Part shown: positions 44,771-53,014 of the stretch, one piece after another
Position numbering within the stretch: position 1 is the stretch's first letter
Layout of the letters: every line of letters begins with the position of its first letter
Notes under the pieces: generated by a model
What the model was told of the DNA's origin: nothing
Databases searched by the model: none
What the model saw: the letters and a program-made list of their open reading frames with translations, nothing else
Made by a program: the position numbers and the translations under genes
NCBI RefSeq assembly: GCF_029626175.1
Contig: NZ_JARUBM010000002.1
Location: forward strand, 5,907,001 to 5,971,000
Direction of reading: 5' to 3'
Length of the DNA: 64,000 bases
Origin: Micromonospora sp. WMMD1082
Lineage (GTDB): Bacteria > Actinomycetota > Actinomycetes > Mycobacteriales > Micromonosporaceae

Positions 44771-46660
44771 ATGTTGATGTCCTCAACGCGAGTACGCAGC
44801 AAACTCCGCGTCGCCCTGACCGTCCTCACCGCCGCAGCGGTCGCGGGTGCGACCGCCTCGACCGTCCCCACGTCCGGCGCGATGGCGAACCGGACGGCGA
44901 AGACCTGGAACGAGACCGCCTACCGAGGCCACGTCGAGGTGGTCCGCACCCCCGGCGGCCCGACCGACCCCGCCCACCTGACCGGCCGGGTCTTCGTCGA
45001 CCGGAACCGCGACAGTGCCAGCGACCCGAACGAGCGCGGCCTCGCCGGTGTCGTGGTCTCGAACGGCCGCGACGTCGTCACCACCGATCGCCACGGGCGC
45101 TACCGGCTCCCGGTGTACGACAACATGACGGTCTTCGTCACCCAGCCGTCCGGCTACCAGGTGCCGGTGGACGAGTTCAACGTGGCGCAGTTCCACTACC
45201 ACCACCTGCCTCAGGGCTCGCCGGCGCTGCGCTACGGCGGCATCGCGCCGACCGGTCCCGTGCCCTCCGCGGTGAACTTTCCCCTGGTGGAGAGCGATCT
45301 GACCAGGTCCCGGGAGCAGCACTGCGTGATCGCGGGCGATCTGCAGACGTACAACCAGACCGAGGTAAAGTACGCCCGCAGAGGGGCGATCGGCGACCTC
45401 GCCAAGCGCCACGACTACCAGGGCTGCGGTAGCCTGTTCATCGGCGACGTCGTCGGTGACGACCTGTCGCTCTACCCGGACGTGAAGAGGCTGACGCGGC
45501 TCACCAACGGGCCGGCCCGCTTCCTGCCCGGCAACCACGACCTCGACTTCGACGCGACCTCGGCCGAGCACTCGTTCGACACGTTCCGCGCGCAGCTCGC
45601 CCCCGCGTACTACTCGTACGACGTCGGCAACGTGCATGTCGTGGCGCTCAACACCGTGCGCTACCCCTGCACCCCGGACGTCGACAACCCGGACGGTACG
45701 CGGCCCAGCTGCAACGACCCGGTCAACCAGCCCCGATACAACGGCCGGCTCGACGAGAACCAGCTCGCGTGGCTGGCCCGTGACCTGGCCACGGTCGGCC
45801 GCGACAAGCTGGTCGTGGTCGCCAGCCACATCGGGCTGCTGAACTTCGCCGACGAGGGCAGCCCGATCCACCAGGTCGACCAGGTGCGCGAGGTGCACGA
45901 TCTGCTCAAGGGCCGCAAGGCCGTCGCCGTCGCCGGGCACAGCCACTCGATCGAGAACATGAAGACCGGTGACTCCGTCCAGGGCTGGCGTGACCTCTTC
46001 GGCGTCGACGGGCTGCCGTTCCCGCACATCACGGCCGGGGCCATCGCCGGCGACTGGTATTCCGGCGAGGTGACCGACAGGGGCTACCCGACCGCACTCC
46101 AGCGTGACGGCGGCCGGCCCGGTGTGCTCACCCTCGACATCAAGGGCAGCTCGTTCAAGGAGCGGTTCACGGTGACCGGCGAGAGCGACCGGGTGCAGAC
46201 GCAGCTGGGCATCAACAGCCCGGCCTACCGCGAGTGGTACGTCGCGCGGGCCGCCTGGAACGCCCAGCCGCAGGGTCCTGCGCCGGAACTCGGCGACCCG
46301 CACCTGATCGACCGCGTGGACCTTGCCGGGACGACCTGGCTCACCACCAACTTCTTCGTCGGTGCCACCGGCTCCACCGTCAGGGTCGCCATCGACGGCG
46401 GTCGGGCACGGTCGGCCGCCCGTACCCAGCCGATGCGCGGCGAGGACCAGCTGGTCGGTCCGGAGTGGTCCGACCCGACTGCCGTCGCGCAGCAACTGGT
46501 CCACGGCGGCAGTCGGGCGGACCGGTCGATGCACCTGTGGCGGTTCGCGCTCCCCGCCGACCTCGCCGACGGCCGGCACCGCGCCGTGGTCACCGCCACG
46601 GACTCGTACGGCCGCCAGTTCACCGACGTCCTGCACTTCCGCGTCGTCGCACAGCGATAA
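44771..46660 (+). CDS. Secreted calcineurin-like metallophosphoesterase
   Basis: 629 residues with a signal peptide (VRSKLRVALTVLTAAAVAGA, cleavage near TASTV). A small beta domain (about 70-120, LTGRVFVDRNRDSASDPNER, carrying a Ca-like/SdrD-like repeat) precedes the metallophosphoesterase core: CVIAGDLQTYNQTE, FIGDVVGDDLSL, PARFLPGNHDLDFD, VVVASHIGLLNF and AVAVAGHSHSIE supply the dimetal ligands. A C-terminal beta region and metallophosphoesterase C-terminal domain follow. It probably removes phosphate from extracellular substrates. Upstream DNA is AT-richer (about 44685-44735), consistent with a promoter. Confidence 0.9.
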   Translation: MLMSSTRVRSKLRVALTVLTAAAVAGATASTVPTSGAMANRTAKTWNETAYRGHVEVVRTPGGPTDPAHLTGRVFVDRNRDSASDPNERGLAGVVVSNGRDVVTTDRHGRYRLPVYDNMTVFVTQPSGYQVPVDEFNVAQFHYHHLPQGSPALRYGGIAPTGPVPSAVNFPLVESDLTRSREQHCVIAGDLQTYNQTEVKYARRGAIGDLAKRHDYQGCGSLFIGDVVGDDLSLYPDVKRLTRLTNGPARFLPGNHDLDFDATSAEHSFDTFRAQLAPAYYSYDVGNVHVVALNTVRYPCTPDVDNPDGTRPSCNDPVNQPRYNGRLDENQLAWLARDLATVGRDKLVVVASHIGLLNFADEGSPIHQVDQVREVHDLLKGRKAVAVAGHSHSIENMKTGDSVQGWRDLFGVDGLPFPHITAGAIAGDWYSGEVTDRGYPTALQRDGGRPGVLTLDIKGSSFKERFTVTGESDRVQTQLGINSPAYREWYVARAAWNAQPQGPAPELGDPHLIDRVDLAGTTWLTTNFFVGATGSTVRVAIDGGRARSAARTQPMRGEDQLVGPEWSDPTAVAQQLVHGGSRADRSMHLWRFALPADLADGRHRAVVTATDSYGRQFTDVLHFRVVAQR

Positions 46661-46680
46661 CCGTTCTCCTCACCCGTCTT

Positions 46681-46715
46681 CCGGGCCGCCACCGTCGCAC
46701 CGGTGGTGGCCCCGG
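46681..46715. terminator. Hairpin after the phosphoesterase gene
   Basis: Arms 46681-46694 (CCGGGCCGCCACCG) and 46701-46715 (CGGTGGTGGCCCCGG) pair with one or two mismatches around a 6-nt loop, 20 nt after the stop codon. Confidence 0.6.
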
Positions 46716-46792
46716 GCGGCGAAACCGTCGGGCTGATCGCCCGCCGCCCGGCCGGACCGGGCTGCCGCGAGACGCATCGCTACGCTGCCGGC

Positions 46793-47338
46793 ATGGACGT
46801 CGAGAAGCGCCTGCGGCGTACCCGCGGGTGGTTGTGGATCGTGGTGGTGGGCCTGCTGCTGAGCGGGGTGACCGCGTTCCCGCTCGAGATCGAGCTGCGC
46901 TGGCTGCTGCGGGCGGTCGACCCGTTCGCCGACCAGTTCCCGGCGCTGGTCGGCTGGATCGAGCGGGTCCACATCGGGCTGGTCGAGACCGGTGACCGCT
47001 ACCCGTTCATGCGGTACGGCACCGACTGGCTCGCGTACGCCCACCTGGTGCTCGCGGTGGCGTTCTGGGGGCCGCTGCGCGACCCGGTGCGCAACGTCTG
47101 GGTGGTCCAACTCGGCATCATCGCCTGTGTCGGGATCGTGCCGCTGGCGCTGATCTGCGGGCCGATCCGGGAGATCCCGTGGTTCTGGACGATGGTGGAC
47201 CTGTCCTTCGCCGTCGGGGCGTTCCCCCCGCTGTGGTTCGCGTACCGGCACATCCGGGCGATCGAGGCGCAGCGGGCCGACCCGGTGGGCCCGGACCGAC
47301 GGTCGACGTCAGAGGTCTCGGGATCGGCGCGTCCGTAG
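46793..47338 (+). CDS. Four-helix membrane protein of unknown function
   Basis: 181 residues. Four hydrophobic segments (WLWIVVVGLLLSGVTAFPL; LAYAHLVLAVAFWGPL; VVQLGIIACVGIVPLALICG; FWTMVDLSFAVGAFPPLWFA). The ATG at 46793 is chosen because the first helix begins shortly after it. Conserved-looking residues are Glu/Arg in EIELRWLLRAVDPFADQ. I do not recognise a family, although similar hypothetical proteins are widespread in actinobacteria and bacteroidetes. Confidence 0.7.
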   Translation: MDVEKRLRRTRGWLWIVVVGLLLSGVTAFPLEIELRWLLRAVDPFADQFPALVGWIERVHIGLVETGDRYPFMRYGTDWLAYAHLVLAVAFWGPLRDPVRNVWVVQLGIIACVGIVPLALICGPIREIPWFWTMVDLSFAVGAFPPLWFAYRHIRAIEAQRADPVGPDRRSTSEVSGSARP

Positions 47339-47409
47339 TGACCAACGGCTCCGCGTCCGCCGGCTGTTGGCGTCGGGTGCCGCGCCGTAGAGCGGCCACG
47401 CCGGGCCTG

Positions 47410-48165
47410 TCAGGCAACGTCAGGATGGTCCGCGGGAATGCGGTAGACGGACACGTGGGACCGCGACTCCGCGGTGAACTCGGCACCGGCCCAGTCCGCG
47501 TGCCTGGCTTCCAGCTCGAACCCGGCCAACTGAGCCATGAGATCGAGTTCGGCCGGCCAGATGTAGCGGTGCGGGCTACGGAACAGCCCGGCCTGCCGGC
47601 TGTCGTCGAACGAGAAGTGGTGCGACACGACGTGCTGGCGAAGGACGTCGTAGGTGTCCAGACCGATGTATCCCGGCCGGGCAGCGAACACCATGGCCTG
47701 CTGTCCGGGTGGGAGTTTGCGCAGCTCCGGCACCCAGAGCTCGATCACGAAGCGGCCACCGGGTAGGAGATGGCGCGCGGCGTTGTGGAAGCACGCGACC
47801 TGTTCGGCCTGGGTGAGCAGGTTGGAGATCGTGTTGTAGACCAGGTAGACGAGCGTGTACTTCCCCGGCGCGGTGGCTGACGCCATGTCACCGGTGATCA
47901 CCGGGATCGACGCCTCGTCGGCCTTCGTCCGCAGCTGGGCGATCATCGGAGGGGACAACTCGATGCCGGTGACGGGCACTCCTCGCTCGGCGAGCGGTAC
48001 CGCTACCCGGCCCGTGCCGATGGCGAACTCGAGCGCCGGCCCGCCACCCGCCAGACCGGCGAGGCGGTCCACGGCCGGTCCCAGGACCTCGCGGGCGAAC
48101 ATGCCGGTGCCCGGCGTGTCATAACGCTGGGCGGCCTCGACGTCCCAGATCTCCTCCTGACGCAT
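47410..48165 (-). CDS. Class I SAM-dependent methyltransferase
   Basis: 251 residues. SAM-binding motif I ALEFAIGTGRVAVPLAERGV, motif II VTGIELSPPMIAQL, then VYLVYNTISNLLTQAEQVAC and LLPGGRFVIELWVPELRKL. The core is a Rossmann-like methyltransferase with a mixed lid (WPAELDLMAQLAGFELEA). The substrate is unknown. It is a single gene between convergent and divergent neighbours. Confidence 0.88.
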   Translation of the reverse strand: MRQEEIWDVEAAQRYDTPGTGMFAREVLGPAVDRLAGLAGGGPALEFAIGTGRVAVPLAERGVPVTGIELSPPMIAQLRTKADEASIPVITGDMASATAPGKYTLVYLVYNTISNLLTQAEQVACFHNAARHLLPGGRFVIELWVPELRKLPPGQQAMVFAARPGYIGLDTYDVLRQHVVSHHFSFDDSRQAGLFRSPHRYIWPAELDLMAQLAGFELEARHADWAGAEFTAESRSHVSVYRIPADHPDVA

Positions 48166-48333
48166 GCCGCCACGATCCCCCAGCCGTACGGGCCGGTCCA
48201 ACGACTTTCGGTCACGCTCCGCGCGGATCGTCAACACCGCGTGCTCGGCGTCGGCGACCGGGGGTGTTTTTGGGGCGGACCAGCCGGGTAGGTCGGGCCG
48301 GACGACGCACCCGCCCCCTGGGAGGACCATCCG

Positions 48334-49389
48334 ATGCGAGACAACTTCGGTGATGCGGCGGGGGACACCCTCCGCTCGATACTTCTCTTTCTGCCCAAGG
48401 CCGTCGCCTTCGTGGCGATCCTGGTCGTCGGCTGGCTGATCGCGAAGGCGGTCCTGAAGCTCGTGGACCGGCTGCTCGAACGGGTCGGCTTCGACCGCGC
48501 GGTCGAGCGGGGCGGGATCCGCCGGGCACTGGCCCGATCCCGCTACGACGCCAGCGACATCGTCGCCCGGCTGGCCTACTACGGCATCCTGCTGCTCACC
48601 CTCTACCTGGCGTTCGGGATCTGGGGGCCGAACCCGATCTCCGATCTGATCGCCGGGGTCATCGCCTGGTTGCCCCGCGCCTTCGTCGCGATCGTCATCG
48701 TGGTCGTCGCCGCCGCCATCGCGAGTGCGGTCAAGGACATCATCTCCGGTGCGCTCGGCGGCCTGTCGTACGGCCGGCTGCTGGCCACCGTCGCCTCCGT
48801 GTTCATCCTCGGTCTCGGCGTGATCGCCGCGCTCAACCAGATCGGCGTCGCCACCGCCGTGACCACGCCGGTGCTGATCGCGGTGCTGGCCACCGTCGGC
48901 GGCATCCTCGTGGTCGGCGTCGGCGGCGGTCTGGTGCGGCCGATGCAGAGCCGCTGGGAGTCCTGGCTATCCCGCGCCGAGCAGGAGTCGCGGACCATCG
49001 CCGAGCACGCCCACGCCTACTCCGCCGCCCGCCGCGACACCGCCGAGCGCTCCGCCGACCCGACCCCCGGCACCCCGACCCCCGGTACGCCCACCGTCTA
49101 CACCACGACCCCGGCCGGGCCCGCGGTGGCCACGTCGTCCGGGCCGGTGACCGGCGAGCCGGACGGCGTCACCACGTCCACCACCGGCTCCCCGGTGGTG
49201 GACGACCCGGAGGCGACCCAGGTGGTCACCGCACCCGGCATCGACGCCGACCCGACCACGCCGCTGCCGCGCCAGGACGACCCGGACACCACCCAGGTCA
49301 CCTCGCGCGCTCCGGACGTGCCGGCGCAGCGCAGCGCCGACGACAGCGACTCGACGATGGTCCTGCCGAGAACCGACGACCAGCGCTGA
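48334..49389 (+). CDS. Mechanosensitive-channel-like/CmpX-type membrane protein
   Basis: 351 residues. Membrane segments at about 17-40 (LLFLPKAVAFVAILVVGWLI), 82-102 (LAYYGILLLTLYLAFGIW), 120-140 (FVAIVIVVVAAAIASAVKDI), and 170-205 (ILGLGVIAALNQIGVATAVT). The pattern with conserved TM-helix repeats (RLAYYGILLLTLYLAFG, LPRAFVAIVIVV) is the TM_helix (PF05552-like) family related to small mechanosensitive channels. A long low-complexity acidic/Thr-Pro C-terminus (about 225-351) is probably cytoplasmic and disordered. Followed by a 16-bp hairpin terminator. Confidence 0.82.
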   Translation: MRDNFGDAAGDTLRSILLFLPKAVAFVAILVVGWLIAKAVLKLVDRLLERVGFDRAVERGGIRRALARSRYDASDIVARLAYYGILLLTLYLAFGIWGPNPISDLIAGVIAWLPRAFVAIVIVVVAAAIASAVKDIISGALGGLSYGRLLATVASVFILGLGVIAALNQIGVATAVTTPVLIAVLATVGGILVVGVGGGLVRPMQSRWESWLSRAEQESRTIAEHAHAYSAARRDTAERSADPTPGTPTPGTPTVYTTTPAGPAVATSSGPVTGEPDGVTTSTTGSPVVDDPEATQVVTAPGIDADPTTPLPRQDDPDTTQVTSRAPDVPAQRSADDSDSTMVLPRTDDQR

Positions 49390-49396
49390 GCGGCCC

Positions 49397-49434
49397 GCGG
49401 CGGGACGGAACCGGAGGCGGTTCCGTCCCGCCGC
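49397..49434. terminator. Rho-independent-type hairpin
   Basis: Arms 49397-49412 (GCGGCGGGACGGAACC) and 49419-49434 are perfect complements (16 bp), loop 6 nt, 7 nt after the membrane-protein stop. No long U-tract, as usual in high-GC actinobacteria. Confidence 0.82.
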
Positions 49435-49581
49435 CGCGTTCCGGCGGGGCCGTGGCGCACCGCCGCGCAAGCTAACATCACCGTCATGACCTGGCGACAT
49501 TGATGCACCCGCCGAGGCCGTGGGCCGCCTGCGGACGCCGTGACACCGCGTCCGTCACCCGTCCCACCCCGGAAGGCCTCG

Positions 49582-50868
49582 ATGACCCCGACCTCACCGC
49601 GTGCCCGCCGCCTGGCCGGCACGCTCTACGCGTACGCGTTCCTCACCGACCTGGTCCTGCTCTATCCGGTGTACGCGCTGCTGTTCGCCGATACCGGCCT
49701 GTCGGTCGGGCAGATCTCGTCGCTGTTCGTCATCTGGTCGTTGGCCGGCATCGCGGTGGAGGTGCCCTCCGGCGCGTGGGCCGACGCGACCTCCCGACGG
49801 CGGCTGCTCGGCCTCGCGCCGCTCTGCACCGCCGCCGCCTTCGCCCTCTGGACGCTCGCACCGTCCTATCCCGCGTTCGCCGCCGGTTTCGTTCTCTGGG
49901 GAGCCGGCGGAGCGCTCGCCTCCGGCGCGACGGAGGCCCTGGTCTTCGACGAACTCGACCACCTCGGTGCGGCGGACCGGTACGCCCGCGTCATCGGCCG
50001 GGCGCGTACCGCCGGCACCGTCGGGGTGCTCGTGTCGATCGTGCTGGCCAGCCCGGCGCTCGCGCTCGGCGGCTATCCGGCGGTCGGCGCGGCCAGTGTG
50101 GTGGCCTGCCTGCTCGCCGCCGCCGTCGCCACCCGCCTACCCGAACACCGGGCAGGGTCGACGGACCTCACCGGCCACACCCGGGACGCTCCCGGCGAGG
50201 CGGACGAACCCGGCTGGTGGACCGGTCTGCGGGCGGGCGTCGCCGAGGCCCGTGGCAACCCGGCGGTACGCGGGGCCGTGCTGCTCGTCGCCGTGGTCAC
50301 CGCTGTCTGGGGTGCGCTGGACGAGTACACCCCGCTGCTGGTGCGGGACACCGGAGTCGCCCTGACGACGGTGCCGCTGCTGCTCCTGGTCGTGACGGTC
50401 GGGCAGGTCGCCGGTGGCCTGCTCGCCCCGGTCGGTCAGCGGCTACGCATCCCCGGGTACGCGGTGCTGCTGGCCGGCTCGGCGCTGGCCCTGGCCGGTG
50501 GCGCGTTGCTGGCCCATCCGGCCGGGTTCCTGCTGGTGGCGGTGGCCTTCTGCGGTCTCCAACTCGCCTCGGTGCTGGCCGACGCGCGCCTACAGGCCCG
50601 GATCGGTGGGCCGGCCCGGGCCACGGTCACCTCGCTGGCCGGGATGGGCACCGACCTGACGATCATCGCGGTGTACGCCGGGTACGGTCTGGTCGCCACC
50701 CTGGCGGGGCATCCGGCGGCGTTCGCGGTCGCCGCCGTGCCGTACCTGGTGGTCGCGGCGGCGCTGGTGATCCGCCCGGCGGGTCGTCGGGGGCCGTCCG
50801 CGCCCGTGACGGCGCCCCCGGCTCGGGACGACCTGGTTTGGCCCCACCCGCCGGGACGGCCCACCTAA
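49582..50868 (+). CDS. MFS transporter
   Basis: 428 residues from ATG 49582 (ribosome site GGAAGG). Twelve hydrophobic segments (AYAFLTDLVLLYPVYALLFA; ISSLFVIWSLAGIAVEVPSG with WADATSRRRLLG as motif A; VLLVVTVGQVAGGLLAPV). Similar proteins are annotated as MFS transporters near resistance genes; the substrate is unclear. It runs toward a basic histone-like gene on the - strand. Confidence 0.88.
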   Translation: MTPTSPRARRLAGTLYAYAFLTDLVLLYPVYALLFADTGLSVGQISSLFVIWSLAGIAVEVPSGAWADATSRRRLLGLAPLCTAAAFALWTLAPSYPAFAAGFVLWGAGGALASGATEALVFDELDHLGAADRYARVIGRARTAGTVGVLVSIVLASPALALGGYPAVGAASVVACLLAAAVATRLPEHRAGSTDLTGHTRDAPGEADEPGWWTGLRAGVAEARGNPAVRGAVLLVAVVTAVWGALDEYTPLLVRDTGVALTTVPLLLLVVTVGQVAGGLLAPVGQRLRIPGYAVLLAGSALALAGGALLAHPAGFLLVAVAFCGLQLASVLADARLQARIGGPARATVTSLAGMGTDLTIIAVYAGYGLVATLAGHPAAFAVAAVPYLVVAAALVIRPAGRRGPSAPVTAPPARDDLVWPHPPGRPT

Positions 50869-50957
50869 GCGGCCGTGTCGATGTCCTCGATCGTTGCCCG
50901 CAGCCCGCCGCAGGCCGGCCGGGGGCGTCGGCGCAGTTCCCTCGGGCTCCTGGTCGG

Positions 50958-51431
50958 TCAGCGGGATCCGGTGCGGGCGCCCCGGCGGCTGCCGAACGAC
51001 TCCATCGTGGTCGCCCGCTTCGTCGGCGTCCTGCTGGCCGCGCGGGACCGGGAGGCCGTGGCCTGCGTGGCCGCGGTCTTCCTGGTCGGCGCCCGCTTCG
51101 TGGTCGCCTTCGCGCCCGGCGCCCTCGTGCCCGGTGCCTTCGTCGTGGCCTTCGCGGCCGGGGCCTTCTTCGCCGCCGCCTTCTTCGCCGGGGCCTTCTT
51201 CGCGGCGGTCGCCTTGGCGGTGGGCCGGCGGGTCGGGGTGGTCGTGGCGGAGACGGCCTTCTTGCGGGCCACCCGCGCGCTCGTCGGGGTCGGCTTCCCG
51301 CCCGGTGTCTTCGCGGCCGTCGCCCCGGTGGCCCGCTTCGCCGCCGTGGCCACCTTCTTCGCGGCCACCTTGCCCGGCGGCGGGGCCTTACCCGCCCCGG
51401 TCTGCTTCCTGGACCGTGCTGCCTGCGCCAT
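50958..51431 (-). CDS. Lys/Ala/Thr-rich histone-H1-like protein
   Basis: 157 residues, start ATG 51431 with ribosome site GAGGAG. More than half of the residues are Lys, Ala, Arg or Thr: repeated KKAPAKKAAAKKAPAAKAT, KRAPTRKTAATQATASRS, ARKKAVSATTTPTRRP. No folded domain is visible. Such tails resemble the C-terminal DNA-binding region of bacterial Hup/HU proteins and eukaryotic H1, and similar short proteins occur in actinomycetes. A role in nucleoid compaction is inferred. The - strand was preferred because of the ribosome site and the H1-like composition; the opposite strand is open too. Confidence 0.68.
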   Translation of the reverse strand: MAQAARSRKQTGAGKAPPPGKVAAKKVATAAKRATGATAAKTPGGKPTPTSARVARKKAVSATTTPTRRPTAKATAAKKAPAKKAAAKKAPAAKATTKAPGTRAPGAKATTKRAPTRKTAATQATASRSRAASRTPTKRATTMESFGSRRGARTGSR

Positions 51432-51521
51432 CGTCGCTCCTCGGGAGTCTGCCGTGGGCGACGGTCTTCCCGGCGCCCCGGCGGTCAAACGCACGTGCCC
51501 GACGGTCGAACGCGTGCGGGG

Positions 51522-52130
51522 TCATGAGGCCCGGGTGGCGAAGACGATGACGTTGTCGACGTACTCGCCGCTGCTCCGGTCGAACCGGCCGCCGCAGGTG
51601 ATCAGGCGGAGCCTGGCCGTGCCGCCGGAGCCGTAGACCAGGTCGGTGGGGAAGCGGTCCTTGGGGTACGCCTCGACGCCCTCCACGGCGAAGTGGACCA
51701 CGCTGGCGTCGTCGCGGCTGATCTGGACGGTGTCGCCGGGGCGCAGCCGTCCGAGGTCGAAGAAGACGGCCGGGGAGTTCCGGGAGTCCACGTGGCCGAC
51801 CAGGACCGCGTTGCCGATCTCGCCGGGGCTGACCCCGGGGCGGTACCAGCCGGCGACGGCCGGCCGATCCAGCGGTGGCACCTCCAGCGCCCCGGCCTCG
51901 TCGGCGGCGACGGGCACGAGTGGTGCGCGTACGCCGATGGCCGGGATCCGGACCTCGACGGGGGTGGCGCGGGGCAGCGGCGGCAGGCTCGGCGCGGTCA
52001 CCGCGCGGTGCGGGGCGCCGTCGGGTTGCGGCGGCCCGGCCGGCAGCCGGGTCAGCCCCGCGCCGACCAGCGCGAGGCCGGCCACCGCGAGGAACGCGAG
52101 CAGGATGCGGCCCAGGTGGTACGCCCGCAC
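51522..52130 (-). CDS. Class F sortase
   Basis: 202 residues. A short N-terminal membrane anchor (ILLAFLAVAGLALVGAGLT) and then the sortase barrel: VRIPAIGVRAPLVPV, GNAVLVGHVDSRNSPAVF with His113, LRLITCGGRFDRSSGEYV with Cys179 and Arg185. Class F sortases of actinobacteria attach secreted proteins to the wall. The neighbouring secreted protein (52212-52703) is its likely partner although no LPxTG motif is apparent in it. GTG start. Confidence 0.9.
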   Translation of the reverse strand: MRAYHLGRILLAFLAVAGLALVGAGLTRLPAGPPQPDGAPHRAVTAPSLPPLPRATPVEVRIPAIGVRAPLVPVAADEAGALEVPPLDRPAVAGWYRPGVSPGEIGNAVLVGHVDSRNSPAVFFDLGRLRPGDTVQISRDDASVVHFAVEGVEAYPKDRFPTDLVYGSGGTARLRLITCGGRFDRSSGEYVDNVIVFATRAS

Positions 52131-52211
52131 GGGAGCCTCCGATCGCCGGTGCCCGCACCGTGCTGCACGGTGCGGGCACCCGCCGCGGGATGGATGGAGT
52201 GTGGTCGTGGG

Positions 52212-52703
52212 TCAGCGCGTCGCGGCGATGGTCGCGTGCCGGCGACGGCGGGCCAGGATGACGGCACCGCCGAGCGCGGTGGCGAGCAGGGTGGCACCGG
52301 TGGCCAGGGTTCCGGCGCCGTCGTCGCCGTCGCGGCCCCCGGCCTGCGCACCGCCGATCGGGGTGACCGTGAAGGTGGCGCCGCCGTCGGGCGTACCGTC
52401 GCCGCAGGTGGCCGCCACCGTGTACGTGCCCAGGGTGAACCCGGCGGTGAACAGTTCGGCGCTCAGTCCGCCACCGGCGGCGGCGGTGGTCGAGCGGACG
52501 TTCTGGTCGCGGTCCGGCCCGGTGACGCGGAAGATCGCGTCGCCGGATGCCGGGTTGCAGTTGGTCGCGGTGAGTACGACGGTTCCGCCGACCGGCGTGG
52601 TCGACGGCGACACCGTCGTGTCGGCCAGCGCGGTGCCCGGCAGCAGCAGCGCGCCGAGGGCAAGGCTGCCCGCCGCCGGTACGAGAACTCTTGTTGCCTT
52701 CAT
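52212..52703 (-). CDS. Secreted membrane-anchored surface protein
   Basis: 163 residues. Signal peptide KATRVLVPAAGSLALGALLL (cleavage near ALAD), an Ig-like beta domain (about 28-115, TVSPSTTPVGGTVVLTATN; YTVAATCGDGTPDGGATFTV; two Cys pairs possible), a Gly/Asp-rich linker and a C-terminal hydrophobic helix with RRRRH (TLATGATLLATALGGAVILARRRR), the arrangement of sortase substrates. The LPxTG motif is replaced by GAGTLATG or missing. It is 82 nt upstream of the sortase gene, on the same strand. Confidence 0.78.
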   Translation of the reverse strand: MKATRVLVPAAGSLALGALLLPGTALADTTVSPSTTPVGGTVVLTATNCNPASGDAIFRVTGPDRDQNVRSTTAAAGGGLSAELFTAGFTLGTYTVAATCGDGTPDGGATFTVTPIGGAQAGGRDGDDGAGTLATGATLLATALGGAVILARRRRHATIAATR

Positions 52704-53014
52704 ACGCGTCTTCCCTCACTTTTCGTCCGCTGACTGCTGGGACGTCGTTCGGGTGGCCAACTCCGTGACTAGCACCGGTGTGCCCAACACTAGGTGGGAT
52801 GGGACCTCGATCCGGTGAAAATGAGAAATCCTCGTTGCCGTCCCGTGTCCTCCCGGGAGACGGAGGCGTCGCCGAAGGACCGGGCTCGGGTCCGGCGGGT
52901 GCGGCATCACGTCGATGCCCGGTGTGCTCACCCCGTCACGGCTGCACGATTCGTCGTACCCCGGATGTCGAGCGCGGCCTCCGGTGGCGCCCGGACGTGT
53001 GGCAGCGTGATCGG
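52704..53014. other. 311-bp gap between divergent genes (surface protein and lycopene cyclase)
   Basis: I find no confident gene. On the - strand the ribosome site GAGGGAAG precedes the surface-protein ATG. An 8-bp palindrome CACCGGTG occurs at 52773-52780, and the segment around 52820-52840 is AT-richer (GAAAATGAGAAATC). Short open frames here lack coding signals, so it is most likely regulatory DNA. Confidence 0.5.

Noticed and set aside
50875-51636. Open frame on the + strand across the histone-like gene
   Set aside because: It is the antisense shadow of the Lys/Ala-rich gene: highly repetitive and lacks a ribosome site; the - strand has GAGGAG before ATG and an H1-like composition.
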